Counted from the stretch's first letter, positions 1-9,089 are shown. The stretch is 30,007 nt of DNA from Halieaceae bacterium UBA6060 (GCA_002428935.1 DIYG01000055.1:1-30007); one strand, 5' to 3'. Numbers and translations are program-made. Notes: a model not told the origin generated them from the sequence alone.

Positions 1-473
1 ACGAAGCCGTATTCAATGCGGCCCAACCGGTACTCGATGTCATGGGCCGGGCGAGCTTCCATGCGGGGCCCGCCGGCGCCGGTCAGGTGGCGAAGGCCTG
101 CAACAATATGCTGCTTGCGGTGCACATGTTAGGTACCTGCGAAGCCCTGGCCATGGGTGAAGAACATGGCCTGGATCCGAAGCGCCTGTCAGAAATCATG
201 CTCGTCAGTTCAGGGCGGAACTGGTCCCTGGAGGTGTATAACCCCTGGCCTGGAGTGCAGGAGGGCAGCCCAGCGAGCAAGGGCTACGAGCCCGGTTTCA
301 TGGTCGATCTAATGGCCAAGGACCTGGGTCTGGCCATGGATGTGGCCAGCTCCGCGGGGGTAGATAATCCAATGGGCAAGCTGGCTGCGGAGCTCTACGC
401 TGCGCACCAGGCCGCTGGCAATGGCTCCCGGGATTTCTCTAGCGTTCAGGAACGCTATCGAAGGGGCGACTGA
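1..473 (+). CDS. mmsB: 3-hydroxyisobutyrate dehydrogenase, C-terminal part (partial)
   Basis: This is the 3' end of a gene that begins before the window; the reading frame is open from base 3 and ends with TGA at 471-473. The visible protein carries the signature of the second, all-helical domain of beta-hydroxyacid dehydrogenases: a GPAGAGQVAKACNNML segment, where the lysine of the G-x-G-x-x-x-K-x-x-N motif is the expected catalytic residue, then GYEPGFMVDLMAKDLGLA near the C-terminus. The family oxidises 3-hydroxyisobutyrate to methylmalonate semialdehyde with NAD in valine degradation. The Rossmann domain that binds NAD is outside the window, so 3-hydroxyisobutyrate rather than a related substrate is inferred from overall similarity. 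The gene converges on the DUF4340 gene with only 7 bp between the two stop codons. Confidence 0.88.
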   Translation, partial: EAVFNAAQPVLDVMGRASFHAGPAGAGQVAKACNNMLLAVHMLGTCEALAMGEEHGLDPKRLSEIMLVSSGRNWSLEVYNPWPGVQEGSPASKGYEPGFMVDLMAKDLGLAMDVASSAGVDNPMGKLAAELYAAHQAAGNGSRDFSSVQERYRRGD

Positions 474-480
474 CGTCGGC

Positions 481-1536
481 TCAGGGAGTGTCTTCAGCTT
501 CTACAGAGGGTTGGGGTTCCACCGATGGCAGAGCTTCGAGGGCGCTATCTAACGCCCCGTCTAATACAGCCTGCTGGACACCGGCTTCACCGCCCATAGG
601 GTTTTCGTCCAGGCTTTCCTCATCCAGCGGCTCATCGTCGACGGGCTCCAGGCCTGCCAGAGTTCGAGACGCCTCGATAATGCGCTCGGCGTCGTAGGCG
701 CTGGTATCAAACAGTGCGTCAAAGGCGTCGCTTTGCAGGTAGTAGCGCTCCGTTTCAGGGTTATCGAGAATGGTCAGGCGAAGGGTTTCGCTCCCGGCCC
801 GGACATCCATGCGCAAACTCTCACCGGCATTCTCAGCATCGGCATCTCCCACTTCAACGACCCCACTCACCTGTAGACCGGCCAGGGCTTGAATCAGAGT
901 TTCCGCCGCCTCCGCATTGACTGCCTCGCCATCACCGCGAGCCCAGCCTTCGTCGGTCAACCGGTAGTCGATGCCGTAGAGACTTATGTGATCCACATCG
1001 CTTAGGGCCAGCAGCTTTCGATCTAGCCAGCCGTTTTCCTCGGTCGGTGCGTCGTAGCTGTTGAACTCCAGTATGTAGATGGCGTTGTCCCCATCGCGCC
1101 GCGCGTGGACCTTGCGGAAAGAAGGCGCGCTGCCCAGATACACAGTCTTCTCTGTCTCACCGCTGGTTAGGATGATGCGACGCTCGAAATCCTCAGGTGC
1201 AACCTCAAAGCGCTGCGCGGCGCCATCGCTACGGGCGATGGCAAATCCGGGATCTGTTTCAGTGAGGGTTTGCAGGAGGGTGGCGACGCGTTCTGCGGCG
1301 GCGGGTAAACCGCTGGCCAGGATCCAAGGTCCGTCGCTCAGTGTGCGGCTCAGGCTGACCTCCTCGCCTTCACCACTGATGATCCTGATGGCATCAATAG
1401 GGGAGCCCGCTAGCTCCGTCACCAGAGCACTGGTGCTGACGGGCGCAGAAGATTTTGGCCAGTAGATAAAGGCGACGACGGCGAGTTGGATGACCAGCAG
1501 GAGTCCCAGGGTGCGATTCATGCCAGTACCTCTCAT
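481..1536 (-). CDS. DUF4340 domain protein, partner of GldA/GldFG-type ABC system
   Basis: A membrane-anchored protein of about 350 residues. One N-terminal transmembrane segment (LGLLLVIQLAVVAFIYW) is followed by a long extracytoplasmic-type region and an acidic, proline-rich tail (DDEPLDEESLDENP). The order after an ABC ATPase and a GldF/GldG-like protein is the usual setting of DUF4340 proteins, whose molecular role is unknown. Two start codons are possible. ATG at 1536 overlaps the stop of the upstream gene (ATGA) and has GGAGGT six bases upstream; ATG at 1521 has AGAGGT at the same distance. Both sit in a 15-bp-period tandem duplication, so either or both may be used; I chose 1536 for its better ribosome-binding site and coupling. 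Family assignment is from overall pattern and context, not from catalytic motifs. Confidence 0.82.
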   Translation of the reverse strand: MRGTGMNRTLGLLLVIQLAVVAFIYWPKSSAPVSTSALVTELAGSPIDAIRIISGEGEEVSLSRTLSDGPWILASGLPAAAERVATLLQTLTETDPGFAIARSDGAAQRFEVAPEDFERRIILTSGETEKTVYLGSAPSFRKVHARRDGDNAIYILEFNSYDAPTEENGWLDRKLLALSDVDHISLYGIDYRLTDEGWARGDGEAVNAEAAETLIQALAGLQVSGVVEVGDADAENAGESLRMDVRAGSETLRLTILDNPETERYYLQSDAFDALFDTSAYDAERIIEASRTLAGLEPVDDEPLDEESLDENPMGGEAGVQQAVLDGALDSALEALPSVEPQPSVEAEDTP

Positions 1537-1547
1537 GCCAGTACCTC
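1519..1547 (-). repeat. Tandem duplication of a ribosome-binding site plus start codon
   Basis: The 14-base string CATGCCAGTACCTC occurs at 1519-1532 and again at 1534-1547 (plus-strand reading), a period of 15 bases. On the minus strand each copy reads GAGGTACTGGCATG, that is, a Shine-Dalgarno, a 6-base spacer and ATG. Because the period is five codons, both ATGs are in frame with the DUF4340 gene, and the upstream copy also encodes the last codons and TGA stop of the permease/GldG gene. Confidence 0.85.
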
Positions 1548-4382
1548 CGCGAGTCGGGCAACGCGACGAGCGCGCAGGGCTCTCCACAGACCAAACAGTA
1601 GGGCCAGGGCAAACAGGGCCACGGCGTAGTTGCCGTATTCGATGCTGGCCTGGGTTTCCTGGGGTAGGGGTGGCAGGGTGCGGTTGAAATGCGCCCGGGA
1701 GCGGATGCTCATAAGACTGCTGTCCTCAAGGGCCCAGTCCACCGCATTGAGGAGAAACTCCAGGGGACCGAAGTACTGCGTGCCCGCTGCGGCAATGACT
1801 CCCGACAGTACCTGATCACTGGCAAAGTCATTGGAGGCTACCACTAGCAGGCGAGCGGAGGCCGGCGACTTGCTGATAAGGCCTACGCTGGGGGGCTCCG
1901 CATTGGCCTCGTCCGGGTTGTTGTCCGAAGCCGCATCGAATTCGGGGACAGCATCAAAGAAGCTGGTGAACTGACCTTCCAATAGGGCCGCCACCACTGC
2001 TCGCTCCCGGGGCTCGCCGGCACCGCTCATATTGCTCTGGCCTGCCGGGTCAACGCTGGGCATGACATCGGTATTGGTCGATCGCCAGGCTTTGTCGGAA
2101 CTGCTCAACAAGGTTGTGCTGGCGAGACCCTCGGCGGCCGTGATCGTGATAGGCGAAGCCCAGCCCACGGTGAGCTGGGGCAGACCACTGGTGATGGGGT
2201 GATCCTCATTCAAGCCATCGTCGCGGACATCCAGCAAATAGGGGTAGTCGACGAACTGCATATCGCGAAACTCATAGCCCGCCAGGCGCCGCACCACGGG
2301 TACCGGGAAGGCAGCCTGGCGCTCGTCCAGGACCACCGTATCTTCGATGCTTAGTCCGAAGTGAGCGAGCCAGTCACCGAGACCATTGTCGGTGTTGCGC
2401 AGGGTCAAGGAGGCGCCCTGGGTACTGATGGACCAGGGCGAGGTGGCGAGGATCACGGTGCCGCCGCGCATCAGGTACTGATCTAGGGCAAAGCGCGCTT
2501 GCTCGTCGAGGTTCTCCGGCGCAATGACTACCAAAAGGTCCGCGCTGGCGTCGACGTTGCCGTCGGAAAGGTCTTCCATGTTGATCGTGTGATCGCGGCT
2601 GATGCCCTGCTGAATAGTGCCAAAGCTGTGGCCCTGGGGCGGCATGCCCGGCATGGTGGGCGCGGGGGTAGGTAGAACCAGGCCCACCGTGCGGGTAAAG
2701 CCGCTGGCGAAGCGGCGCAGACCAGCTTCAAGGGAACTGTCGAACTCGGCACTATCAAAGACCCCAGTGGGTAACTGGATTACCTGATGGGCGTCTTCCA
2801 GGGTCAGATAGAAATAGAATTCCGTGTCGTCGCCCAGGGCGGCAATCATGGGTTGAAAGCCCCACTCGTCGAAGATGCGCTGGGCGGTGCTGCCGTCTCC
2901 GGCCTCGGGCTCAATAAACTCCACGGTAAACTTGCCCCCACTTCGATCCGCCAGAGCTTCCGCGGCGCCGCGGATTGCGTCTCGGTAATCAATGAGCAGT
3001 TGCGGGAGTAAGCTTTCCGACGACACGTAGGCGCGCAGGGTGACGGGGCTCTTGATCTGGTCAAACAGTTCGCCACCGCTGCGATAGCGGTAGAGCACGT
3101 CGCGGATCGCTCGGGTGACGTCGAATTCCGGATTGCGCAGAACTACTTCCGGTTCCCCACTGACGGAAGTCTTTACTTCGATGAAGTCCGAGAAGCCCAG
3201 GGTTTCGTATTCGCCGCCGTACTGCACGAGTACATTGAAGTAGGCGTTGACCAGGGCCGATTGATAGCGGTCGGCGACCTGGAAGGGTGTAGCCTGAATG
3301 TTGAACTCTTCGTTGGCTTCTTGCTCCGCTGCGGCATCCTCCGCCGGATCAACAAACTCGACGCGCACGTTGCCCGCGCCGGTTACCGCGTACTCATCGA
3401 GGAGATCGCGAAGCTGGGGTACCAACGGCGCCAGCAAGGGGTGAGAGCGCTCCGAGAAGTAGCCGCGAATCAACAGCGGTTCCTCCAGTTGGGCGAGCAT
3501 CGTTTGACTGGGCTCCGACAGGGAGTAAAGCCGGCCTTCCGTAACATCGCTGCGCAGGGGCAGCTTGTGCAGCCAGAATCCCGCCAGCACGAGATTGGCG
3601 ATGAACAATGCGGTGCCCAGTTGCCAACTCCGGTGGCGACGGTTGCCGGTGTGGGCCCAGCGACCGCGTTCCAGCGAGTAGATGTTCAGTGCAAGGAAAC
3701 CTGTCGTTATCGCCAGGTAGTAATACAGGTCTCGCAGATCTATGACCCCGCGCGTGATGCTTTCAAAGCGAGCCCCGGAGCCGAGAAGTCGCAGGGTGTC
3801 CGCCGTCGCGCCGCCAAAAAAGCCCAGCAGCAGATCGCTCCCCGCGAGATACAGGCCACCGCATACGGCGACGCTGCCCATGAGACTGACGATACCGTTA
3901 TCCGTGCGCGAGGATACAAACAGGCCAATGGCCAGATAGCTGCAGCCCAGCAGCAGCGCCGCGAGGTAGCCCGCCAACACGGGGCCCCAATCGAGACTGG
4001 CGATGGAGGCTACGGTGAAGGGCAGGGGCAGGGTTGCCGCGAGGGCCAGGGCCAGGATTGTTACACAGGCCAGGAATTTGCCCAGAACAAACTGCCATAG
4101 AGGCACCGGCAGGGTCAGCACATGCTCCAGGGTGCCGCTGCGCCGTTCCTCGCTCCAGCTACGCATGGTCAGTGCGGCGCAGAGGAAAATCAGTAGCAGA
4201 GGCATCCATTCAAAGAGAGGGCGCACATCGGCGATGTTGCGGGCGAAGAACGCCTCGATCCAGAAAAAGGTGAATAGGCAGACCACCATGAAGCTAGCCA
4301 AAAACAACCAGGCGACCGGAGAGGCGAAGAACAGTTGCAGTTCCTTGCGGGCTACCTGACCCAGCACGCGATCAGGCTGCAT
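1533..4382 (-). CDS. Fused ABC-2 permease / GldG-like auxiliary protein
   Basis: A 949-residue protein joining two parts that are separate genes (gldF, gldG) in Bacteroidetes. Residues 1-240 are an ABC-2 type permease with about six hydrophobic segments and the family stretch MRSWSEERRSGTLEHVLTLP near 73-92. A transmembrane helix at 254-271 leads into a GldG-type module beginning RSDVTEGRLYSLSEPS (277-292), then a long soluble ABC_transp_aux-like region, and a last helix near 917-936. It probably forms an inner-membrane complex with the ATPase encoded upstream; the substrate is unknown, and gliding is not implied outside Bacteroidetes. The start ATG at 4380-4382 overlaps the end of the ATPase gene by 11 bp. 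The reading frame stays open about 350 bp further upstream, but that stretch lies inside the ATPase gene and looks like non-coding translation, so I rejected the longer start. Confidence 0.88.
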   Translation of the reverse strand: MQPDRVLGQVARKELQLFFASPVAWLFLASFMVVCLFTFFWIEAFFARNIADVRPLFEWMPLLLIFLCAALTMRSWSEERRSGTLEHVLTLPVPLWQFVLGKFLACVTILALALAATLPLPFTVASIASLDWGPVLAGYLAALLLGCSYLAIGLFVSSRTDNGIVSLMGSVAVCGGLYLAGSDLLLGFFGGATADTLRLLGSGARFESITRGVIDLRDLYYYLAITTGFLALNIYSLERGRWAHTGNRRHRSWQLGTALFIANLVLAGFWLHKLPLRSDVTEGRLYSLSEPSQTMLAQLEEPLLIRGYFSERSHPLLAPLVPQLRDLLDEYAVTGAGNVRVEFVDPAEDAAAEQEANEEFNIQATPFQVADRYQSALVNAYFNVLVQYGGEYETLGFSDFIEVKTSVSGEPEVVLRNPEFDVTRAIRDVLYRYRSGGELFDQIKSPVTLRAYVSSESLLPQLLIDYRDAIRGAAEALADRSGGKFTVEFIEPEAGDGSTAQRIFDEWGFQPMIAALGDDTEFYFYLTLEDAHQVIQLPTGVFDSAEFDSSLEAGLRRFASGFTRTVGLVLPTPAPTMPGMPPQGHSFGTIQQGISRDHTINMEDLSDGNVDASADLLVVIAPENLDEQARFALDQYLMRGGTVILATSPWSISTQGASLTLRNTDNGLGDWLAHFGLSIEDTVVLDERQAAFPVPVVRRLAGYEFRDMQFVDYPYLLDVRDDGLNEDHPITSGLPQLTVGWASPITITAAEGLASTTLLSSSDKAWRSTNTDVMPSVDPAGQSNMSGAGEPRERAVVAALLEGQFTSFFDAVPEFDAASDNNPDEANAEPPSVGLISKSPASARLLVVASNDFASDQVLSGVIAAAGTQYFGPLEFLLNAVDWALEDSSLMSIRSRAHFNRTLPPLPQETQASIEYGNYAVALFALALLFGLWRALRARRVARLAEVLA

Positions 4383-5322
4383 GACGACCTCCCGTGGATT
4401 GCACCGCTTCGCGGAATATCTGTTCCAGTTCCCTTTGCTCCGGCGCCAGGCGATAGAGGCGAGCACCGGCCTCGATAACGGCGCGGCTGATGTTGCCGGC
4501 GGCGGTATCCATGGCCGTGCCCTCGTGCAGCGCCAGGCGCAAACAAAGCTGCGTATCGTCGGCAGTCGCCTGGGTTTCGATGGACGCGATCTGTGGCATG
4601 CGCTCAAGAACCTGCCGCAGACCGTCGACATCATCGCTGCAAGATAGAAGGAGATGACGACTATCGCGCAGGGCCTCCATGGAGGCATCCAACGACAGGG
4701 CCCCACTGGACAGCACCAGCACCCGATCACAGAGCGCGTCGACTTCCTGCATGATATGAGTCGAGAGGATTACCGTGGCGCGTCCCGCCAGCTCTCGGAT
4801 AAGAGCGCGCATATGTTCGTTTTGCTCAGGATCTAATCCATTGCCAGGCTCATCGAGGATCAGCAATTCCGGTTCGCCGAGAATCGCCTGGGCAACCCCA
4901 ACGCGCTGCTTGAAACCCCGGGATAGTTGCCCAATGGGATCGAGGTAACGCCCGCCCAGTTCTGTTGCGTCTACGCTGTGGCGGATCGCTCGCTGTTTTG
5001 CCTCGCCGCGCAGGCCCTTAAGGTGGGCCGCATAGTCGAGATAGTCGGCGATGGTCATCTCTGGATATACGGGCAGATTTTCCGGTAGATAGCCCAGCCT
5101 GCGCTGGATCTCCCGGGCGTTGTTCTGCAGGTCCAGGCCGCCGATGTGGGCCCGTCCAGAGCTGGGCTCCAGGTAGCCGCTGAGCATTTTCATGACGGTG
5201 GTTTTCCCGGCACCGTTGTGCCCCAACAGACCGACGATTTGCCGCTCTTCGATGGCAAAGGACACCTGATTGACCGCGGCGGTGGCACCGTAATAGCGAG
5301 TAAGGGATTCGACTTCGATCAT
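4372..5322 (-). CDS. ABC transporter ATP-binding protein, GldA type
   Basis: A 316-residue single ABC ATPase domain with a C-terminal extension of about 90 residues. Visible motifs: Walker A GHNGAGKT (34-41), signature LSRGFKQR (133-140), Walker B LLILDEP (153-159) and the switch histidine in STHI (H189). The Q-loop position reads YLPEN, with Glu instead of the usual Gln. It should energise the ABC-2 permease encoded by the overlapping downstream gene. Start ATG is at 5320-5322, preceded by a weak AGAAG; this is the first gene of the three-gene minus-strand operon, and its promoter should lie in 5323-5406. High confidence as an ABC ATPase; GldA-like is inferred from the neighbours. Confidence 0.92.
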   Translation of the reverse strand: MIEVESLTRYYGATAAVNQVSFAIEERQIVGLLGHNGAGKTTVMKMLSGYLEPSSGRAHIGGLDLQNNAREIQRRLGYLPENLPVYPEMTIADYLDYAAHLKGLRGEAKQRAIRHSVDATELGGRYLDPIGQLSRGFKQRVGVAQAILGEPELLILDEPGNGLDPEQNEHMRALIRELAGRATVILSTHIMQEVDALCDRVLVLSSGALSLDASMEALRDSRHLLLSCSDDVDGLRQVLERMPQIASIETQATADDTQLCLRLALHEGTAMDTAAGNISRAVIEAGARLYRLAPEQRELEQIFREAVQSTGGRHAA

Positions 5323-5406
5323 AGAAATAGCTTCTGAAGTATTGCTGTGGAGCGAATGACGGAAATCATGTTCAGTACTACTGGCATAGGCTGAAACGAG
5401 TTTTGT

Positions 5407-6165
5407 CTAACCCAGCGGGAGCAGGAGTTTAGCAATAAAAACCAGCAAGACAAGGGTGAACACCCGGCGTATCCACAGGTCGCCACCCGCTACGGAGAAG
5501 CGCGCACCGAAGTAGCCGCCCAGGGAATTACCCAAGGCCAGGGCCAGGCCAAATTGCCAGTGAATAGACACCATAGAAGCAAAGATGACCACGGCGATAA
5601 GGTTGTAGGCCAGGGCGATAAAGACCTTGTGCATATTAGTGCGCACCAGATCCAGGCCCATAACTCGATGGAGAATGGGCATGAGAATGAAGCCCACACC
5701 TATTTGAATAAACCCACCCCAGCATCCGGCTCCGAACATCAGAAGATGTCCCAGGATTAGTTTCTTACGGGTCAGGGGCGCGCTTTCGTCCTTGCGTTTC
5801 TTGCTTGGTAGTTGCATCAGCACCAGCACGCCGAGCATAACGGCGGCCAGTACCCGGTCGAACCACACGCCATCCAAGCGTACGCCAACCAGGGCGCCGA
5901 GGATGGCCCCGGGAGTCGCCGCAGCGGCAAGGCTCAAGCTGAGGCGAAAGTCCGCGAAGCCGCGACGAAAGAAGGTCCGTACGGCAACGATGTTCTGGGC
6001 GATGATGGAGATGCGATTGGTGCCGTTGGCGACAGGGCCAGGCACGCCGAGGAACAGCATGATCGGTACCGAGAGCAAAGAGCCGCCGCCGGCCATAACA
6101 TTGAGGACGCCGGCGCAGAGGCCGGCGAAGGTCAGCAGGGCGAGTTGCCAGAGTTCAGCGTCCAC
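5407..6165 (-). CDS. TauE/SafE family membrane permease
   Basis: A 252-residue very hydrophobic protein with about eight membrane segments. The N-terminal LCAGVLNVMAGGGSLLSVP block and a second related block, GCWGGFIQIGVGFILMP, about 150 residues on, are the two repeated halves of the TauE/SafE family (PF01925). Members are linked to export of sulfite, sulfoacetate or other anions; the substrate here cannot be told from sequence. The frame opens with GTG at 6165 and I see no good ribosome-binding site ahead of it, so the exact start is uncertain. It lies between the ABC cassette and glutathione reductase on the same strand, with gaps of 84 and 55 bp; co-transcription with gor is possible but not shown. 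Confidence 0.88.
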   Translation of the reverse strand: MDAELWQLALLTFAGLCAGVLNVMAGGGSLLSVPIMLFLGVPGPVANGTNRISIIAQNIVAVRTFFRRGFADFRLSLSLAAAATPGAILGALVGVRLDGVWFDRVLAAVMLGVLVLMQLPSKKRKDESAPLTRKKLILGHLLMFGAGCWGGFIQIGVGFILMPILHRVMGLDLVRTNMHKVFIALAYNLIAVVIFASMVSIHWQFGLALALGNSLGGYFGARFSVAGGDLWIRRVFTLVLLVFIAKLLLPLG

Positions 6166-6220
6166 GGTGTATCGCTATGAAGTGTTGCTGCCCTAGAGAA
6201 CCGGTACCGGGTGATCCCGA

Positions 6221-7579
6221 TCAGTCATCACCCCAGGGTTCACGCATGGTCACGAATTCCTCCGCCGCCGTGGGGTGAATGCCGATGGTGCTGTCGAAGG
6301 TGGCTTTGGTGGCGCCGGCCTTTAGGGCGATGGCGATGCCCTGGATGATCTCGCCGGCATCGGGGCCCATCATATGTACACCCACCACCCGATCCGTGGC
6401 GTCTTCGACGATGAGTTTCATGAAGGTTTTCTCATCACGCCCACTGATGGTGTGTTTCATGGGGCGGAAGGTGGATTTGTAGAGGGTGATTTCGCCGAAT
6501 TCCATCTGCGCCTCCCCCTCGGTGAACCCCACGGTGCCAATATTCGGTTGGCTAAACACGGCGGTGGGAATGAAGTCGTAGTCCACGATCTTGTTCAGAC
6601 CACCAAACTCCCGGCGAGCGAAGGCCATGCCCTCGGCAAGAGCAACGGGCGTGAGTTCCATACCGCCGGTGACGTCGCCGAGGGCGTAGATGTTAGGTTC
6701 AGCCGTTTGGAATTCGTCGTTGATTTCGATGGTCCCATGGCTGGTGAGTTTCACGGCGGTTTTCTCCAGGCCGAGACCCTCGAGGTGCGGCCTGCGTCCC
6801 GCCGCACAGAGCACCGCATCGACTTCAATACGGCTGCCATCGGTGAGGGAGGCTATAAGACCACCGGAGCTGCGTTCTAGGCCCGTGATGTTGGTTTCCA
6901 TGCGCAGATCGACACCGGTTTTGCGAATCTCCTGGGCAGCATGGGCGCGGATGTCGCTGTCAAAACCCCGTAGAAAGAGGGGGCCGCGGTACAGTTGGGT
7001 AACTTGCGAACCCAATCCGTTAAAGATGCCGGCGAACTCCACGGCGATATAGCCGCCGCCGATTACCAGCAGACGCTTCGGGAACTCATCCAGATCGAAG
7101 ACCTCGTTGGAGGTCACGGCCAGTTCGTTGCCCGGAAAGTCCGGTTTGTAGGGCCAGCCTCCCGTGGCGATCAGTATTTTGCGCGCCGTGTAGTGCTTAT
7201 CGCCCACGGCGACGGTTTTGGCGTCTATCAGTCGTGCGCGGCCGTCGATGATCGTCGCGTCAACACCATCAAGCAGTCGACGGTAGATGGCGTTCAGACG
7301 GGAAATCTCGGTTTTCTTGTTGTCACGGAGGGTGGCCCAGTCAAACCGCTTCTCACCGCTGCTCCAGCCGAAGCCTTGCGCATCGGTAAAACTCTTGCCG
7401 TATTCCGATGCGTACACATAGAGTTTCTTGGGCACGCAGCCGACATTGACGCAGGTGCCGCCCATGTAGCGGTCTTCGGCGATAGCGACGCGGGCACCAA
7501 AGCCCGCAGCCATTCGGGCGGCTCGCACGCCACCGGAACCTGCACCAATAACAAACAGGTCGAAATCTAGGTCACTCAT
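6221..7579 (-). CDS. gor: Glutathione-disulfide reductase
   Basis: A 452-residue FAD- and NADPH-dependent flavoenzyme that reduces glutathione disulfide in the cytoplasm. FAD-binding GAGSGG is at 12-17, the redox disulfide motif GGTCVNVGCVPKK has Cys43 and Cys48, and the NADPH Rossmann motif GGGYIAVEFAG is at 174-184. Arg198 and Arg204 occupy the positions that select NADPH over NADH in E. coli Gor. The catalytic HPTAAEE is near the C-terminus (His435). I chose ATG at 7577-7579 because AGGAGGA lies just upstream; the frame remains open 84 bp further, but that reaches into the start of the divergent gene. The 82-bp gap to the divergent hydrolase gene must hold promoters for both. Confidence 0.96.
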   Translation of the reverse strand: MSDLDFDLFVIGAGSGGVRAARMAAGFGARVAIAEDRYMGGTCVNVGCVPKKLYVYASEYGKSFTDAQGFGWSSGEKRFDWATLRDNKKTEISRLNAIYRRLLDGVDATIIDGRARLIDAKTVAVGDKHYTARKILIATGGWPYKPDFPGNELAVTSNEVFDLDEFPKRLLVIGGGYIAVEFAGIFNGLGSQVTQLYRGPLFLRGFDSDIRAHAAQEIRKTGVDLRMETNITGLERSSGGLIASLTDGSRIEVDAVLCAAGRRPHLEGLGLEKTAVKLTSHGTIEINDEFQTAEPNIYALGDVTGGMELTPVALAEGMAFARREFGGLNKIVDYDFIPTAVFSQPNIGTVGFTEGEAQMEFGEITLYKSTFRPMKHTISGRDEKTFMKLIVEDATDRVVGVHMMGPDAGEIIQGIAIALKAGATKATFDSTIGIHPTAAEEFVTMREPWGDD

Positions 7580-7661
7580 TGCTGTTCCTCCTGGGGGCGG
7601 GCATTCTACCAGTCGGCCCGCTCTTGGGTCTGGCTCGGACAACGAAGGACGGTAGGAGTTC

Positions 7662-9089
7662 ATGGCGAGATTAGCGAAGCTGCTTCTTGTGGTTCTGGTG
7701 TTAGCTCTAGGGGCCGGTGCGTGGTTCGCTCGTGGGGCTCTGGAGGTTGCCGTGGGCTACAGCGCCAAACAGGCTTGCTCCGGGGTGTTTGTTGCCGGTT
7801 TGCCCGAGAGTTTTTTGCTTGAGCGGGATATTCGTCCGCGCATGGCCATTCTCGGACCCCTGTTACCCGCCCTGGACGTTGCCGTTGACCGCAGCGCCGG
7901 GAGTGCTGAGGCTTCCTTGTTTGGGGTAAGCGCCCGGGCCGTCTACGGCGTCGCCAGAGGTTGCTCTTTGCATGGTGAGCCGATGGAATCGGCATCTCCT
8001 CGGGAGCAGGACGCGGCAAGGGCGGCGAGGACGGTAAGAGTAGGCGGCATTTACGACGCGCTGGACCCGATCGTGGCAAAACCGTTGATGGCGGCTATGG
8101 ATGCGGCGTTTCAGGAACCCGGGGGGCGTAACACCCTGGCTTTGTTGGTGTCCCACCGCGGGCAACTCATCGCTCAGCGCTACGCTGAGCCGGTCGACGA
8201 GACCACGCCCATGCAGGGCTGGTCCATGAACAAAAGCCTCATGGCCACCTGGGTCGGTATGCAAGCCGGGGCCGGTGAACTCGATCCAAGCTCGCCCCTG
8301 CGAACTCAGGTCGAGGAGGAACCGCTTGTCGCCGCCCTTGATGAGCGTTTGACCCTACTGCACCTCTTGCAGATGGAAAGTGGCCTCGACTTCGAGGAAG
8401 TCTACGGACCGGGCAGCGATGTCACCCGAATGCTGTATCGGGAGTCCGCCATGTGGACCGTGCCCGCATCCTCAGGTCAGGCTTATGCGCCGGGGCAGCA
8501 CTTTGCCTATTCCAGCGGCGACACGGTATTGGCGAGCTTGTTCTGGCAACGGTCTCTGGGGATGCCTTATGAACAGTGGATCGAGACCCGTTTCAAAGCT
8601 CCCCTGGGCGTTGCTTCCCTGGTCGCGGAAGCCGATGCCAGCGGCGTGCAGGTGGGTTCCAGCTATGTCTATCTCACGGCCAGAGACTGGATGACCGTTG
8701 GTCACCTGTGGCTCGACGCCTGGCATGGCCGTTCAGACCTACTGTCTCAGGAGTGGTTGCGAGCGTCTGTAGCTCCCAGGCCGTCGGATGAGCAGGGTCG
8801 TTACGGTCGTGGCTTTTGGCTCAACACCGATGGGGTGGTGTTCTCCGGGCTGCCCGATAGCTTGTTCTACGCCGGAGGTAACGCCGGCCAATTCGTGATC
8901 GTCGTACCGGAGTGGGAACTGGTTGTGGTCCGCCTGGGCTTAACAGAACCTACGACATCGAGTGGTGTCCACGATTTTCTCTTGAGCCTTGCGGCGCTGC
9001 GCGATCTGCTTCCCGGGAATGCAATGAAGCAATCCAGTCAGGGCATGCAGGCCTCCCAGCCAACGCTAGCAGAGAGTTCAGACCTGTGA
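7662..9089 (+). CDS. Serine hydrolase, class C beta-lactamase-like fold, secreted or membrane-anchored
   Basis: A 475-residue protein with an N-terminal hydrophobic segment (LLLVVLVLALGAGAWFA, about 7-23) acting as signal peptide or anchor. The S-x-x-K nucleophile motif is SMNK (188-191), followed by the Y-x-S/N motif YSS (283-285), and AGGNAGQ near the C-terminus takes the place of the third, KTG/HxG-type motif. This fits the broad beta-lactamase/esterase/D-aminopeptidase superfamily (PF00144); the substrate cannot be deduced, and antibiotic resistance should not be assumed. The start at 7662 has TAGGAG a few bases upstream. The stop overlaps the GTG start of the MOSC gene (GTGA), so the two are probably translated together. 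Confidence 0.88.
   Translation: MARLAKLLLVVLVLALGAGAWFARGALEVAVGYSAKQACSGVFVAGLPESFLLERDIRPRMAILGPLLPALDVAVDRSAGSAEASLFGVSARAVYGVARGCSLHGEPMESASPREQDAARAARTVRVGGIYDALDPIVAKPLMAAMDAAFQEPGGRNTLALLVSHRGQLIAQRYAEPVDETTPMQGWSMNKSLMATWVGMQAGAGELDPSSPLRTQVEEEPLVAALDERLTLLHLLQMESGLDFEEVYGPGSDVTRMLYRESAMWTVPASSGQAYAPGQHFAYSSGDTVLASLFWQRSLGMPYEQWIETRFKAPLGVASLVAEADASGVQVGSSYVYLTARDWMTVGHLWLDAWHGRSDLLSQEWLRASVAPRPSDEQGRYGRGFWLNTDGVVFSGLPDSLFYAGGNAGQFVIVVPEWELVVVRLGLTEPTTSSGVHDFLLSLAALRDLLPGNAMKQSSQGMQASQPTLAESSDL

Noticed and set aside
3261..4100. Plus-strand ORF of 279 codons opposite the permease/GldG gene
   Set aside because: It is fully antisense to a clear ABC-2/GldG protein and its product has no recognisable fold, only the glutamine- and arginine-rich bias of a reverse-frame shadow.
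6201..6210. Palindrome CCGGTACCGG after gor
   Set aside because: A 10-bp loop-free palindrome with no T-run cannot act as a hairpin terminator, and such short palindromes are expected by chance.
6995..7570. Plus-strand ORF of 191 codons
   Set aside because: It is antisense to gor, whose motifs are unmistakable; shadow frame in GC-rich DNA.
7662..9089. Antibiotic-resistance beta-lactamase
   Set aside because: S-x-x-K and Y-S-S motifs place it in the broad superfamily, but the KTG-type motif and overall sequence do not match known class C enzymes; resistance cannot be claimed.
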